From JAYWDA01 sp043747555 (GTDB lineage Bacteria; Bdellovibrionota; Bdellovibrionia; Bdellovibrionales; Bdellovibrionaceae): DNA of 64,000 nt. Location: assembly GCA_043747555.1 (NCBI GenBank), contig JAYTOY010000070.1, forward strand, positions 5,505 through 69,504, in the 5' to 3' direction. The position numbers were made by a program, and so were the translations under genes. This document shows positions 53,992 through 62,290 of the stretch, piece by piece (within the stretch, counting starts at the first letter, position 1; each line of letters opens with the position of its first letter). The notes under the pieces are model-generated. The model ran no database searches. It saw only the letters and a list, made by a program, of their open reading frames with translations, and was not told the DNA's origin.

Positions 53992-55017
53992 ATGATGGGC
54001 GCGCCTCTTAAAAATATTATTTTAATTTTCTTGCTGATAAGCTCTGCGGCTTCAGCTCAGGAGAGCGCCCAATCTACGGATTCAGTGACGGCAGCGGGTC
54101 CCAGTGCGGCCGATGAAACAGCGGCCCAGAAAACTGAAAATCCTGCAACGCCCTCCATTCCAATGATCAAAAATTACGCGACTCGGGATCTGATCAGTGC
54201 CGAGAAGCAAATCTATAAGTTTTCGTTTTTTAGCCTCGCCGGAGGCAGAGCTGTGGATACTAATCGGGGGGGCACGAGCGTCGGTGTTTATAATTATATT
54301 GGTGTGAGTAAAAAAATTGACGCTAATGACCAGATAGGATTTCGCTACGTTTTTTATTATGATTCCGCGGGGTATAAATTTAATCCCTCAAAATTGAGGG
54401 AAGATTACGTGGGACACCAAACCGAAACCGGAGATCCCTATTTTAGTTATTCAAGATATTCTATTGCAAAGTTTTCTGATTGGAATCTTTCTGGAAGTGG
54501 TCGGATTTATTTGCCGCTATCGCGATTTTCGCAAGCGACAAAGCTTGTCACCCAACTTAGATCAGAATTGTTTTTTGATCGGCCTTTATTTAAATTTTCG
54601 AACTTTAATATCAGTAATAAAACAGATTATTATGTTCAAACTCAAAAAGCTTATTTAGATGGCGATGCCGCCCGGCGCGATGATGGGACGTTTCCTTCCT
54701 CGGCGGTCAAGGGCACTAAGCAGTGGAACACTGAGAACTATATTGAAATAGACGCCAACCTTTCAAAAAAAATTTCGCTAAAGCCCCGGTTGGGATTTGA
54801 AGACAGCTGGTATTATGGTTCAGCAGCAGAAAATATCGAGCCTCGTCATGACACGGATTTTAAATCACAGCTGGGCTTAGATTACCGAGCTGCTAAATCA
54901 TTAAGCTTCAGCGTTTCGATGGAAAATCGGACCGCTTTATTGAACAGAAAAGATGCAGTGGCCTTAGGCCGTCCTGAAGATAATCGCTGGATTTTTATTA
55001 CTTACGCTAGTTATTAA
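53992..55017 (+). CDS. Outer-membrane beta-barrel protein
   Basis: 341 residues. Signal peptide about 1-23 (SSAASAQ), an Ala/Thr/Glu-rich low-complexity linker to about 60, then barrel-type strands (FSFFSLAGGRAVDT, IGFRYVFYYDS, WNLSGSGRIYLPL, LRSELFFDRPLF, KSLSFSVSMENRTAL), ending in WIFITYASY, with a terminal aromatic residue. Family not recognised. Its stop overlaps the convergent RluA-type gene by four bases (TTAA). Confidence 0.65.
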   Translation: MMGAPLKNIILIFLLISSAASAQESAQSTDSVTAAGPSAADETAAQKTENPATPSIPMIKNYATRDLISAEKQIYKFSFFSLAGGRAVDTNRGGTSVGVYNYIGVSKKIDANDQIGFRYVFYYDSAGYKFNPSKLREDYVGHQTETGDPYFSYSRYSIAKFSDWNLSGSGRIYLPLSRFSQATKLVTQLRSELFFDRPLFKFSNFNISNKTDYYVQTQKAYLDGDAARRDDGTFPSSAVKGTKQWNTENYIEIDANLSKKISLKPRLGFEDSWYYGSAAENIEPRHDTDFKSQLGLDYRAAKSLSFSVSMENRTALLNRKDAVALGRPEDNRWIFITYASY

Positions 55018-55910
55018 AAGCTTGAATTCAAATCGAATTCGGCAAGGCCCTTGTGAAGGGCATCATCAGACAATTTAAAATGATATTTTTGATCAGCTTC
55101 AAAGGACAGTTCTTGAGCCCAAAGGGCCCAGCGCTCGCGCAAGCCCTGTTTAAAGTTATAATTTGAGCCGTACATCGTGTCGCCTAAAATTGGATTTCCT
55201 AAAAAAGATAATTGCGAACGAATTTGATGAGTCCTTCCGGTTAAAAGTCGAATCTCAAGATCACTGCCGCCAGATTCAACGGGAAAGACGTTTTCAATTT
55301 GAAGACGGCATTCTAAAGCTTTTTCAAAGTTACTTTCAAAGACTTCACGGGGCGCGCGGATCGAGGGTTTCATAAAATGAGTAAAAAGTCCTTGGCCTTG
55401 ATCCCATTTTTTCTCAGTGCGCGCTAAATAAATTTTTTGGCTCAATTGATTTTGCAAAATAACATTAAAAGTTTTCTGAAATTCTTGATTTAATGCCAGC
55501 AACCAGAGCCCACCTGTCCCTGTATCCAACCGATGCGTTAAAAAAAATTTTCTTTGAAAACTATTTTCAAAATAAGTGATTAAATTTTCTTTGCGATTGT
55601 CGACTGTAGGGTGACAAGGAAATCCTTGAGGCTTATTAAAGATCACAAAATCTTTTTCCCAGGCGACCACATAATTTTCTGCTGCCTGATTAAGCAAGGG
55701 AAACCTTTTGGGTTCGATGTGAACTCGAACGTAGTCACCCGGATCTATGGCGAGGTCTGTCACACAGCGTTTTTGATTTAAATAAATGGCTCCCAGGTCG
55801 AGCCACATCAAAAAAATATCTGCACTGATCTCTGTTTGAGAGATAATAAATTCGCTGAGCAGAAGTGTCTTAGATGACAGCAGATGGCGCACTCGTAACG
55901 GCGTTGACAT
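55014..55910 (-). CDS. RluA-family pseudouridine synthase
   Basis: 298 residues. An S4-like N-terminal part with AIYLNQKRCVTDLAIDPGDYVRV precedes the RluA catalytic domain: FVIFNKPQGFPCHP, THRLDTGTGGLWLLA with catalytic Asp (HRLD), and LLTGRTHQIRSQL. The usual HRLDxxTSG reads HRLDTGTGG. It isomerises uridine in rRNA or tRNA; the position cannot be inferred. AGAGGGTC lies before the ATG. Confidence 0.88.
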   Translation of the reverse strand: MSTPLRVRHLLSSKTLLLSEFIISQTEISADIFLMWLDLGAIYLNQKRCVTDLAIDPGDYVRVHIEPKRFPLLNQAAENYVVAWEKDFVIFNKPQGFPCHPTVDNRKENLITYFENSFQRKFFLTHRLDTGTGGLWLLALNQEFQKTFNVILQNQLSQKIYLARTEKKWDQGQGLFTHFMKPSIRAPREVFESNFEKALECRLQIENVFPVESGGSDLEIRLLTGRTHQIRSQLSFLGNPILGDTMYGSNYNFKQGLRERWALWAQELSFEADQKYHFKLSDDALHKGLAEFDLNSSF

Positions 55911-55961
55911 TAGACCCTCTAGTTAGCACAGTGTGACGATGATTTTCAAGGAAGGTCTTAT

Positions 55962-56666
55962 TTGAGTTTGGCCAACGAGCCGATATTCCAGTGGATGTCT
56001 CAGTATGCGTACCATCCTAGCTATGTGTATGCTGGGATCGTGTGCATGATGTTGATGTCGGCCTTTGGCTTGCCGCTGCCTGAAGAGATCACCTTAATCA
56101 GCGTCGGCGTGCTGGCTTTTATGGGTGGCCATCCTGATCTTTTTCCGCCGCCTTACCCTGGTGCTCCTGTTGTTAACGCCTACGAGGCTTCCTTTGTTGC
56201 GTTTCTAGCTGTCTATACCAGTGATTTTTTAATTTACTTTATCGGTCGGAATTACGGTCGAAAACTATTGTACAGTCCACGCTTAAGCCGTTTTTTTAAA
56301 CCGGCCTTGATGGAAAAAGTCGAGCAGTGGACGCATAAATATGGCGCCTACGCGTGTGGAATTTTTAGATTTACACCAGGTGTTCGATTTCCAGGGCACT
56401 TAGCTTGCGGCATGCTCAGGTTTCCCATTTGGAAATTTGCTTTGATTGATGGCCTGGCCGCGGGTATCAGTGTACCGACACAGATTATTCTTATTGCTAA
56501 ATATGGCGAGCCCATTTTGGCTCGCATGCAGAAATTTAAATTTATTTTATTGTGTGTTTTGGCGGTGGGTCTTTTAGTTCTGCTGATTCTTAAACTGCGC
56601 AGCAGATACCGTCACCGTCAGGCCGCCTTAGGCTTAGACCAAGTGTCTGCCGACAATTCAAAGTGA
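55962..56666 (+). CDS. DedA-family membrane protein
   Basis: 234 residues of the DedA/SNARE-associated family, recently implicated as lipid (undecaprenyl phosphate, phosphatidylethanolamine) translocases and in membrane stress resistance. SAFGLPLPEE near 34-43 and RFTPGVRFPGHLACGMLRFP near 143-162 carry the conserved acidic and Arg/Pro residues. The TTG start at 55962 is chosen because AAGGAAGG lies six bases upstream. The last 49 bases overlap the gene on the other strand. Confidence 0.85.
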   Translation: MSLANEPIFQWMSQYAYHPSYVYAGIVCMMLMSAFGLPLPEEITLISVGVLAFMGGHPDLFPPPYPGAPVVNAYEASFVAFLAVYTSDFLIYFIGRNYGRKLLYSPRLSRFFKPALMEKVEQWTHKYGAYACGIFRFTPGVRFPGHLACGMLRFPIWKFALIDGLAAGISVPTQIILIAKYGEPILARMQKFKFILLCVLAVGLLVLLILKLRSRYRHRQAALGLDQVSADNSK

Positions 56667-57670
56667 AGACTTAACTGCACGGGTTTTTGCGCTTTGCGAC
56701 CATCGCGTTCATGCCAAAATATTTTTTCATAGCCGTTCAGTAAGCCATAGAGTTCTTCTCTTAATCTAAATAAGAGTCCAGCCTCTGAGCCTAGCAGCCA
56801 ATCCATTTGCACTAAATAAAGGGCCTCTTCTAAATCGGGAGTGCGGAAACTTTCCAAAAATTCCTTCGGCAATTGGTCGACTAAATTGACCGCATTATGA
56901 GCCCATTGCTCGAACTGTTTTTTCATGGGCTCAACCATTAGCTTTTCGATTCGGACATCACTATTTTTGCCCGCTATAAAACTTTGCGATAATTTTTTAA
57001 AATTATAATAAAGAACAGCGTCGTTAACAACGTATTCAGCCTTTGGTAAATAATCTGAGATCGAATCAATTTTTAAACATTCATGCGACGCATCTTCAAC
57101 GTGGGCATTGAAGTCAACCGCCATCAATGATCTTAAGTTAAAAAGAAGACTGTAAAAAGTCTGACATCGGTCGATAAATGTTTTTGAAAAATGCAAACCG
57201 AAATTAAAAATCAAAGGCGAAGAGATTTTACCCTCTAGATAAGTCATGGCATCTAGCAACGGCCAAAGCTCTTTGAAATCTAAACCATCCTCTGTACAAG
57301 AGCGATCCAAAGTCTCCGTAAAAGTTTTTTCAAAAGTAGAGACTGTTTTAGGATCTAAATAGGGCACTTTAGCCTTTAACGCTTGGACACGCTCTTGTGA
57401 ACGTTCAAAAAGGGTGTGATGAGGATCTAACTGATTCCAAGCTTCTTGATAGGTTTCAAGATTTACATCTGAAGTTTTTGTAGAGTTCTGCAAATGAGGA
57501 TTTAAGCGCATCAAAGAAAGTCCGACTAAAGCGTCTGACATGTATTTTAGAGGCTTCGAGTAAGCGATATTTTTTTCGTGATGCGAAGTGACCTTGAGCG
57601 CTGTTGGTTTGGGCAAGGGACCGCTTTCTGTAATCACTTGAAAGCCGAACTTAATATTGTGCTTCTTCAT
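56618..57670 (-). CDS. Cytosolic protein of unknown function
   Basis: 350 residues with no signal peptide or membrane segment, mainly helical, few motifs (KYMSDALVGLSLMRLNPHLQ, KVPYLDPKTVSTFEKTF, SLLFNLRSLMAVDF). No family recognised. GAGGT precedes the ATG. The 3' end overlaps dedA by 49 bases; the gene is divergent from tatD. Confidence 0.5.
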   Translation of the reverse strand: MKKHNIKFGFQVITESGPLPKPTALKVTSHHEKNIAYSKPLKYMSDALVGLSLMRLNPHLQNSTKTSDVNLETYQEAWNQLDPHHTLFERSQERVQALKAKVPYLDPKTVSTFEKTFTETLDRSCTEDGLDFKELWPLLDAMTYLEGKISSPLIFNFGLHFSKTFIDRCQTFYSLLFNLRSLMAVDFNAHVEDASHECLKIDSISDYLPKAEYVVNDAVLYYNFKKLSQSFIAGKNSDVRIEKLMVEPMKKQFEQWAHNAVNLVDQLPKEFLESFRTPDLEEALYLVQMDWLLGSEAGLLFRLREELYGLLNGYEKIFWHERDGRKAQKPVQLSLHFELSADTWSKPKAA

Positions 57671-57744
57671 AAAAGTACCTCACATTCAAGAGTTTAGACC
57701 TTTCCCAATCGGTGAATTTTTCAAGTTGTGAGAGTCGGGATTTT

Positions 57745-58554
57745 ATGCGAGACCTTCTTATGGACTCAGATCTGGGTTTGTGGGTCGATTCCCACTGTCA
57801 TTTAGCCGATCCCCGTTGGGATCAAAGTCGCGCGGCCATGGTCGAAGAGGCTCGCCGGCAAGGCATCGGATTTTTTATGCAAGGCGGAGTGGATCCCACC
57901 GATTGGCAAAGGCAAATTCAACTTCAAAAAGATTTTCCCATCGGCCTTTGTTTTGGTTTGCATCCCTACTTTGTCGCTTCCCAATCTGAAGAGGAATGTG
58001 AAGCTGCGATGGATGAACTAGCCCCATTGCTTCCGCAAGCGATGGCTTTGGGGGAGCTTGGTTTAGATTTCCGGCCGCAGATCATGAAAGATTCAGCGGA
58101 TCTACAGATTCAAATTTTTGAAGATCAGCTGACCTTAGCTGAAGCCGCCGAAAAACCGATCGTTTTGCACCTCGTGCAGTGTCACGAGGAAGCTTTGCAG
58201 ATTTTTAATTTGTGGGGAGTTCCACCAAAAAAAGGTTTGGTTCATTCTTTTAATGGCAGTTGGCAAAAAGCTCAGGATTTTTTAAAACTGGGGCTTTGTC
58301 TTTCTGTGGGAGGGCCTTTGGTTCGGCCTGAAAATGAGAAACTGAAGCAAGCTGTGCGCGAAATCCCGCTAGAATACCTCCTGATTGAAACGGACAGCCC
58401 CGCTCAGCCTCCACAATCCTTCCAGGGGCAGCTAAACCCCTTATCAAGCTTACTGATCGTGGCTGCCGAGGTGGCTCGTTTGCGCAATATGACGGCCGTT
58501 GAAATCCTTAAAATCACCACGAACAATTTCAAAAGACTGTTTCCAAAGGTCTAA
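57745..58554 (+). CDS. TatD-family metal-dependent hydrolase
   Basis: 269 residues of the TatD/YcfH TIM-barrel family (3'-5' DNase or related). Metal residues: WVDSHCHLADPRWD (H17, H19), GELGLDF with Glu, VLHLVQCHEE, VHSFNGS and LIETDSPA near 213 with the last Asp. The usual HTRDA segment reads HLVQCHEEA. ATG at 57745 has GGGA upstream; starts at 57712 (GTG) and 57760 (ATG) are alternatives. Confidence 0.85.
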   Translation: MRDLLMDSDLGLWVDSHCHLADPRWDQSRAAMVEEARRQGIGFFMQGGVDPTDWQRQIQLQKDFPIGLCFGLHPYFVASQSEEECEAAMDELAPLLPQAMALGELGLDFRPQIMKDSADLQIQIFEDQLTLAEAAEKPIVLHLVQCHEEALQIFNLWGVPPKKGLVHSFNGSWQKAQDFLKLGLCLSVGGPLVRPENEKLKQAVREIPLEYLLIETDSPAQPPQSFQGQLNPLSSLLIVAAEVARLRNMTAVEILKITTNNFKRLFPKV

Positions 58555-58575
58555 AGCTTTTGCTATAAGAAGCTC

Positions 58576-59418
58576 ATGACAGAATTTCCGCAGCCGATCG
58601 AGTCTAACTATGTTCTTCATCGTCGTTTCGATCGCATGGGTCGCCTTGTTGGCGACAGCGCCATGGAAAAATTATTCCGCAGTCATGTCATGGTGATTGG
58701 TTTGGGCGGAGTTGGTTCTTGGGCGGCAGAGGCCTTAGCGCGAAGTGGTGTTGGGCGTATCACACTGGTAGATTTTGACGAGATTTGCATCACAAACACA
58801 AATCGCCAATTGCATGCTGTGCAAGGCATGGTCGGTAAGAAAAAATCCGAAGCGATGGCTGAGCGTTTGCGAAAAATAAATCCGCAGGCCCAAGTTGAAG
58901 CCGTCCCCATGTTTTATAATGAAGATAATTCAGAGACTATTTTTTCTAAAGAGCCTGAGTTTATTTTAGATGCGATTGATAATTTGACAGCGAAATGTCA
59001 TTTGCTCAGTCAATGTTTAAAACGAAAGATTCCAGTGATCACCAGTGCTGGGTCGGGGGCTCGCATGGACCCAACGCAAGTTAAGATTGTAGATCTTGCG
59101 CAAACGACCGTTGATCCCATGGCTCATCAGGTTCGTAAAATATTAAGACAAAAATATGACTTCCCCGAAGAAAAATTTTTTGGTGTGCCTTGTGTCTTTT
59201 CCGAGGAAGTTCCTAGTGATCCGATGACTTTACATTATGATAAAGGCGAGGGCTTTAAATGTGTTTGTCCACAAGGACAAAATAATTTGCACAGCTGCGA
59301 GCATCGCAATGTCATTTGGGGCACAGCTAGTTTTGTCACGGGCACCTTTGGACTTGCCATGGCCTCATGGGTCGTACGCCAAATTGTCGCGGATGCGACC
59401 GTTAGCAAGGAGAATTAA
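58576..59418 (+). CDS. tcdA: tRNA threonylcarbamoyladenosine dehydratase
   Basis: 280 residues of the ThiF/E1-like family; TcdA cyclises t6A to ct6A at position 37 of ANN-decoding tRNAs using ATP. RRFDRMGRLVGDSAMEKL at the N-terminus is the typical start; the nucleotide loop is VIGLGGVGSWAAEALARSG near 39-57, then DFDEICITNTNRQ and DAIDNLTAKCHLL near 137-149. Three Cys occur in FKCVCPQG and LHSCEH. The adjacent 47-residue gene starts on its stop codon (TAATG). Confidence 0.88.
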   Translation: MTEFPQPIESNYVLHRRFDRMGRLVGDSAMEKLFRSHVMVIGLGGVGSWAAEALARSGVGRITLVDFDEICITNTNRQLHAVQGMVGKKKSEAMAERLRKINPQAQVEAVPMFYNEDNSETIFSKEPEFILDAIDNLTAKCHLLSQCLKRKIPVITSAGSGARMDPTQVKIVDLAQTTVDPMAHQVRKILRQKYDFPEEKFFGVPCVFSEEVPSDPMTLHYDKGEGFKCVCPQGQNNLHSCEHRNVIWGTASFVTGTFGLAMASWVVRQIVADATVSKEN

Positions 59419-59561
59419 TGTCAGTTGTCTTATTCTTTGGATTTGCCTTTTTAGTTTTGCTTTCCGGGTTTAGTTTGGTGGGGTTTAGCCTTTATCACAA
59501 CTGGAAGAAATCGAAAGAAGCTTCCAAGGAGACCTTCAATGAATCTGCTCTTCTTAAATAA
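59418..59561 (+). CDS. Small single-helix membrane protein
   Basis: 47 residues. One hydrophobic helix (about 3-25, FFGFAFLVLLSGFSLVGF) with a short N-terminal part and a charged C-terminal tail rich in Lys and Glu. AAGGAG is five bases upstream of the ATG, which overlaps the tcdA stop by one base. Its end overlaps the methyltransferase gene by 23 bases, and that gene's own ribosome site lies inside this frame. Good translation signals and position make it a credible gene, but there is no recognised family. Confidence 0.6.
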   Translation: MSVVLFFGFAFLVLLSGFSLVGFSLYHNWKKSKEASKETFNESALLK

Positions 59562-60609
59562 AAAAATTCAGCGTCAAATCCAAACGCAAGCGGCTTACGC
59601 TTTTTCAGTGGCCAGATCGGCTCACTTTTTAGCTCAAAATTTAACGATGCCGATGGTTGAACGACTTGCGGCCGGGACAAAAAGACCTTCCGCTTTAGAA
59701 CGGCGCGATCAGGTTCAAGAAATCATTTTGCAAGCTTTGGCGCTGTTAAAAAAAGACGCAGAAAATATCGCCGATGGTTTTTACCCCGTCGAGGTTTTGC
59801 GACCAGAAAATCCGGGGAAGCATGCGGCCAGAGCTTTAAAAATTATATGGGATGGGATTGCTTTGTCGCGCCGGCGTCGGGATAAAAAGGCCCACGAATT
59901 TGGTCCCGAAGAGCAGCAATATTTAAGGGATGTTCCTGAGTATTTCCGCAGAAATTTTCATTTTCAAACAGGCGGTTATCTGACTGAGCAGTCGGCTGAT
60001 CTTTATGAGCATCAAGTACAAATTTTATTTATGGGCGCCGCTGATGCCATGAGGCGGATGATGATTCCAATGTTGAAATCAGAAATTTCAGGTGATGGCG
60101 AAGGTCTGCATTTCTTAGAGATTGGCGCCGGCACGGGTATTCTTTCAAAATTTATGAAGCTGGCCTATCCAAAGGCTAAAATCACGGTCTCAGATTTAAG
60201 CGACCCTTATCTGGCCAAAGCGAAACAACAGTTAGATGGCCAAGATGGATTTCATTTTGTGCGAGCGGCCGGCGAAGAGTTACCTTTTAAAGGTAAAACC
60301 TTTGATGCTGTTTATTCATGTTTTTTATTTCATGAGCTGCCGCTAAAGGTTCGTGAGCAAGTGCTGAAAGAATCATTTCGAGTCCTAAAAACAAAAGGCG
60401 TTTTAGGGTTCTTAGATTCTGTACAAAAATCCGACACGCAGTTTTTGTGGGCCTTAAAACAGTTTCCTATCGATTTCCACGAGCCTTTTTACAAAAACTA
60501 TACTGAACACGACATGTCAGCTTTAATTCAAAAAGCTGGATTTTCTAAAATCCAGAAGAATATCGGCCTCTTCGCAAAAGCTTTGGTGGCAAAAAAGATG
60601 CAATCTTAA
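59539..60609 (+). CDS. SAM-dependent class I methyltransferase
   Basis: 356 residues. A helical N-terminal extension of about 190 residues precedes a Methyltransf_11/25-type domain: LEIGAGTGILSKF near 193, TVSDLSDPYL near 215, and FDAVYSCFLFHELP near 255. The large extension (RRRRDKKAHEFGPEEQQYL) is unusual, so the substrate is unclear (lipid or quinone-like is possible). AAGGAG lies before the ATG. It is probably co-transcribed with tcdA and the small membrane protein. Confidence 0.78.
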   Translation: MNLLFLNKKIQRQIQTQAAYAFSVARSAHFLAQNLTMPMVERLAAGTKRPSALERRDQVQEIILQALALLKKDAENIADGFYPVEVLRPENPGKHAARALKIIWDGIALSRRRRDKKAHEFGPEEQQYLRDVPEYFRRNFHFQTGGYLTEQSADLYEHQVQILFMGAADAMRRMMIPMLKSEISGDGEGLHFLEIGAGTGILSKFMKLAYPKAKITVSDLSDPYLAKAKQQLDGQDGFHFVRAAGEELPFKGKTFDAVYSCFLFHELPLKVREQVLKESFRVLKTKGVLGFLDSVQKSDTQFLWALKQFPIDFHEPFYKNYTEHDMSALIQKAGFSKIQKNIGLFAKALVAKKMQS

Positions 60610-60664
60610 TGATGTTTGCGTCGCTTTTAAGACGATGCTAGGGTTTCTTAAATAAGGGGAATTT

Positions 60665-61291
60665 ATGAAAAATAATATGTTGTGGTTAGCTCTTCTAACA
60701 TGTGGAATGACTAGCTGTAAGCCTGTTACGGGACTTTTGCATGTGACTCAACCAATGAAGGTGATCCATCACCAATCTGAAAACTGTAATCCGATGGGAC
60801 ACGCTTGTCCCGATCCGAAAGAGAATGTTAATCTTAACCCTGGTGACTACATCATTAAAGTTCAAGTTTCTAATAAGCGAACCGCTGTCATTTCCATGAA
60901 AACAGCCTCTCGACAATTGAACTTGAATTTAAATATTCCAAGCGGGCGCGGAATTCCTGAAAATGGTCCCTTGCATTTAACGGCTCAAGAAAGCGGACAG
61001 CCCTTTGACTTTTATAGCGTCACTAAAACTTCGCGGTCTGATTCGGCCATTCGTCGGACCTTTGAATCGTGTCAGGTGGAAGAGACTGAAACTGTTTGCA
61101 GTCCGCAGGGGTGCTGGGTTCAACGTCGAACTCGTTTTGGGACTCGGGATATTCGATATTTTGACCGTACGACGGTTCAAAAATTACAGGGCTCTTTTAC
61201 GGATCCAAGTTCTAAAGAACAATTAGCCACGTTAGATGGTGATCGAAATTCAGTTGAACGGATCATTCAATCTGAAGGACCTTGTTTCTAA
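60665..61291 (+). CDS. Cys-containing lipoprotein of unknown function
   Basis: 208 residues with lipobox GMTSC (C18). The mature protein has seven more Cys (ENCNPMGHAC, ESCQVEETETVCSPQGC and the C-terminal GPCF) that could form disulfides, and beta strands of Ig-like character. No family recognised. AAGGGGA precedes the ATG. It lies 55 bases after the methyltransferase gene. Confidence 0.58.
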   Translation: MKNNMLWLALLTCGMTSCKPVTGLLHVTQPMKVIHHQSENCNPMGHACPDPKENVNLNPGDYIIKVQVSNKRTAVISMKTASRQLNLNLNIPSGRGIPENGPLHLTAQESGQPFDFYSVTKTSRSDSAIRRTFESCQVEETETVCSPQGCWVQRRTRFGTRDIRYFDRTTVQKLQGSFTDPSSKEQLATLDGDRNSVERIIQSEGPCF

Positions 61292-61307
61292 AAAGTCTGA
61301 TTAAATT

Positions 61308-62081
61308 TTAGCCCCGATAATGAACGGTTCGGCCAGAGCCTTCGCCGGGGTATTTTCTGTGATTCGCGCCGGGATAAGCAAAGCCATTAATAAAAACTCG
61401 ACGGGATTTTCCGGATATATTCGGCTGACTGCCGTGCACTGAATAAGGACTAAAAAAAGCAATGTCGCCCGGTTGCATGAGCAATGGAACCGCTTTTGAC
61501 ACATCGATAACTTGTTTCGCATCCGTCACCTTATCTAAACCAAGGTATCCTTCTTGCGCAGAATTAGGAACAAATAGGACAGGCCCGTTATCAGCTGTGA
61601 CTTCATCTATCGCCATCAAAGTTTGGACATAGCTGCCGCGACCATTTACATCGGTCCAATCCATGGTTCCAAATCCTCGATGCTGACAGTCTTGATGCCA
61701 ATCAAATTTTACCTGATCGCCAGAAAGTTTGTAATGACCTTGGCAAATCAGTTGCTCCATCGTACTGGTGCCCAGCAAAGCACTGCAAATGCTAAGGGTG
61801 CGAGAATCTTCGCCGACTTTCAATAAACTGGGTTCCGCTCCACCCATCCAAACGATGCGATCGATGCGGCCGTCTTCCACCACAAATTGGGCGCCATGAA
61901 GAAGTTGAGTGGTCTTTAAAGTCAGAGCAATTTTTTGCAATCGATCGAAAGCTTGGCTAATTTCAGAGATTTCGTTTTTTGAAAATAGGCCACGAACAAC
62001 AAAATACCCTTCCGTATAAAAATCATGAATATTTTGTTGTAAGGAACTCATAGGATCTTGTTTATAGGCATGCACCATCAT
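61308..62081 (-). CDS. PhyH-family Fe(II)/2-oxoglutarate oxygenase
   Basis: 257 residues of the phytanoyl-CoA dioxygenase family. The metal triad is HQD in FDWHQDCQHRGFG (H and D) and the distal His in YSVHGSQPNISGKSRRVF, whose Arg would bind 2-oxoglutarate. It starts FYTEGYFVVRGLFSKNEI. Probable hydroxylation of a lipid or small molecule; substrate unknown. ATG at 62081 has GAAGGA upstream; a longer frame starts at 62117. Confidence 0.82.
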   Translation of the reverse strand: MMVHAYKQDPMSSLQQNIHDFYTEGYFVVRGLFSKNEISEISQAFDRLQKIALTLKTTQLLHGAQFVVEDGRIDRIVWMGGAEPSLLKVGEDSRTLSICSALLGTSTMEQLICQGHYKLSGDQVKFDWHQDCQHRGFGTMDWTDVNGRGSYVQTLMAIDEVTADNGPVLFVPNSAQEGYLGLDKVTDAKQVIDVSKAVPLLMQPGDIAFFSPYSVHGSQPNISGKSRRVFINGFAYPGANHRKYPGEGSGRTVHYRG

Positions 62082-62195
62082 TTTTAATCCTTCCAGAATT
62101 AGCAGCGGTCTTATCATTATAGGCAGAATCGAAAATAAAATGAAAGTCAGGACTGGATGTTTGTCTAAATTAAGCTTGTTTGGGGTCGTGTCCAG

Positions 62196-62222
62196 TCAAG
62201 TCGCGCGACAAGTGTCCGATCT
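62196..62222 (+). promoter_or_regulatory. Sigma-28 (FliA)-like flagellin promoter
   Basis: TCAAGTCG, 11 bases, TCCGATCT: five of eight matches to each FliA box with the ideal spacing. A perfect ten-base palindrome, GTCGCGCGAC (62200-62209), lies inside it and could be a repressor site. The same TCAAGT...CCGAT pair occurs before the HD-GYP gene. Confidence 0.5.
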
Positions 62223-62234
62223 AGTCAGTAGATC
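62218..62234. promoter_or_regulatory. Inverted repeat in the flagellin leader
   Basis: GATCTA-GTCAG-TAGATC is a perfect six-base stem overlapping the -10 element of the predicted promoter. A third GATCTA follows at 62244-62249. It may be an operator or, in the transcript, a leader hairpin. Confidence 0.4.
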
Positions 62235-62290
62235 ATAATGGAAGATCTAAACGGTTCATGGAGGGTTGATGTTTTTGTTCGGAGGATTTT

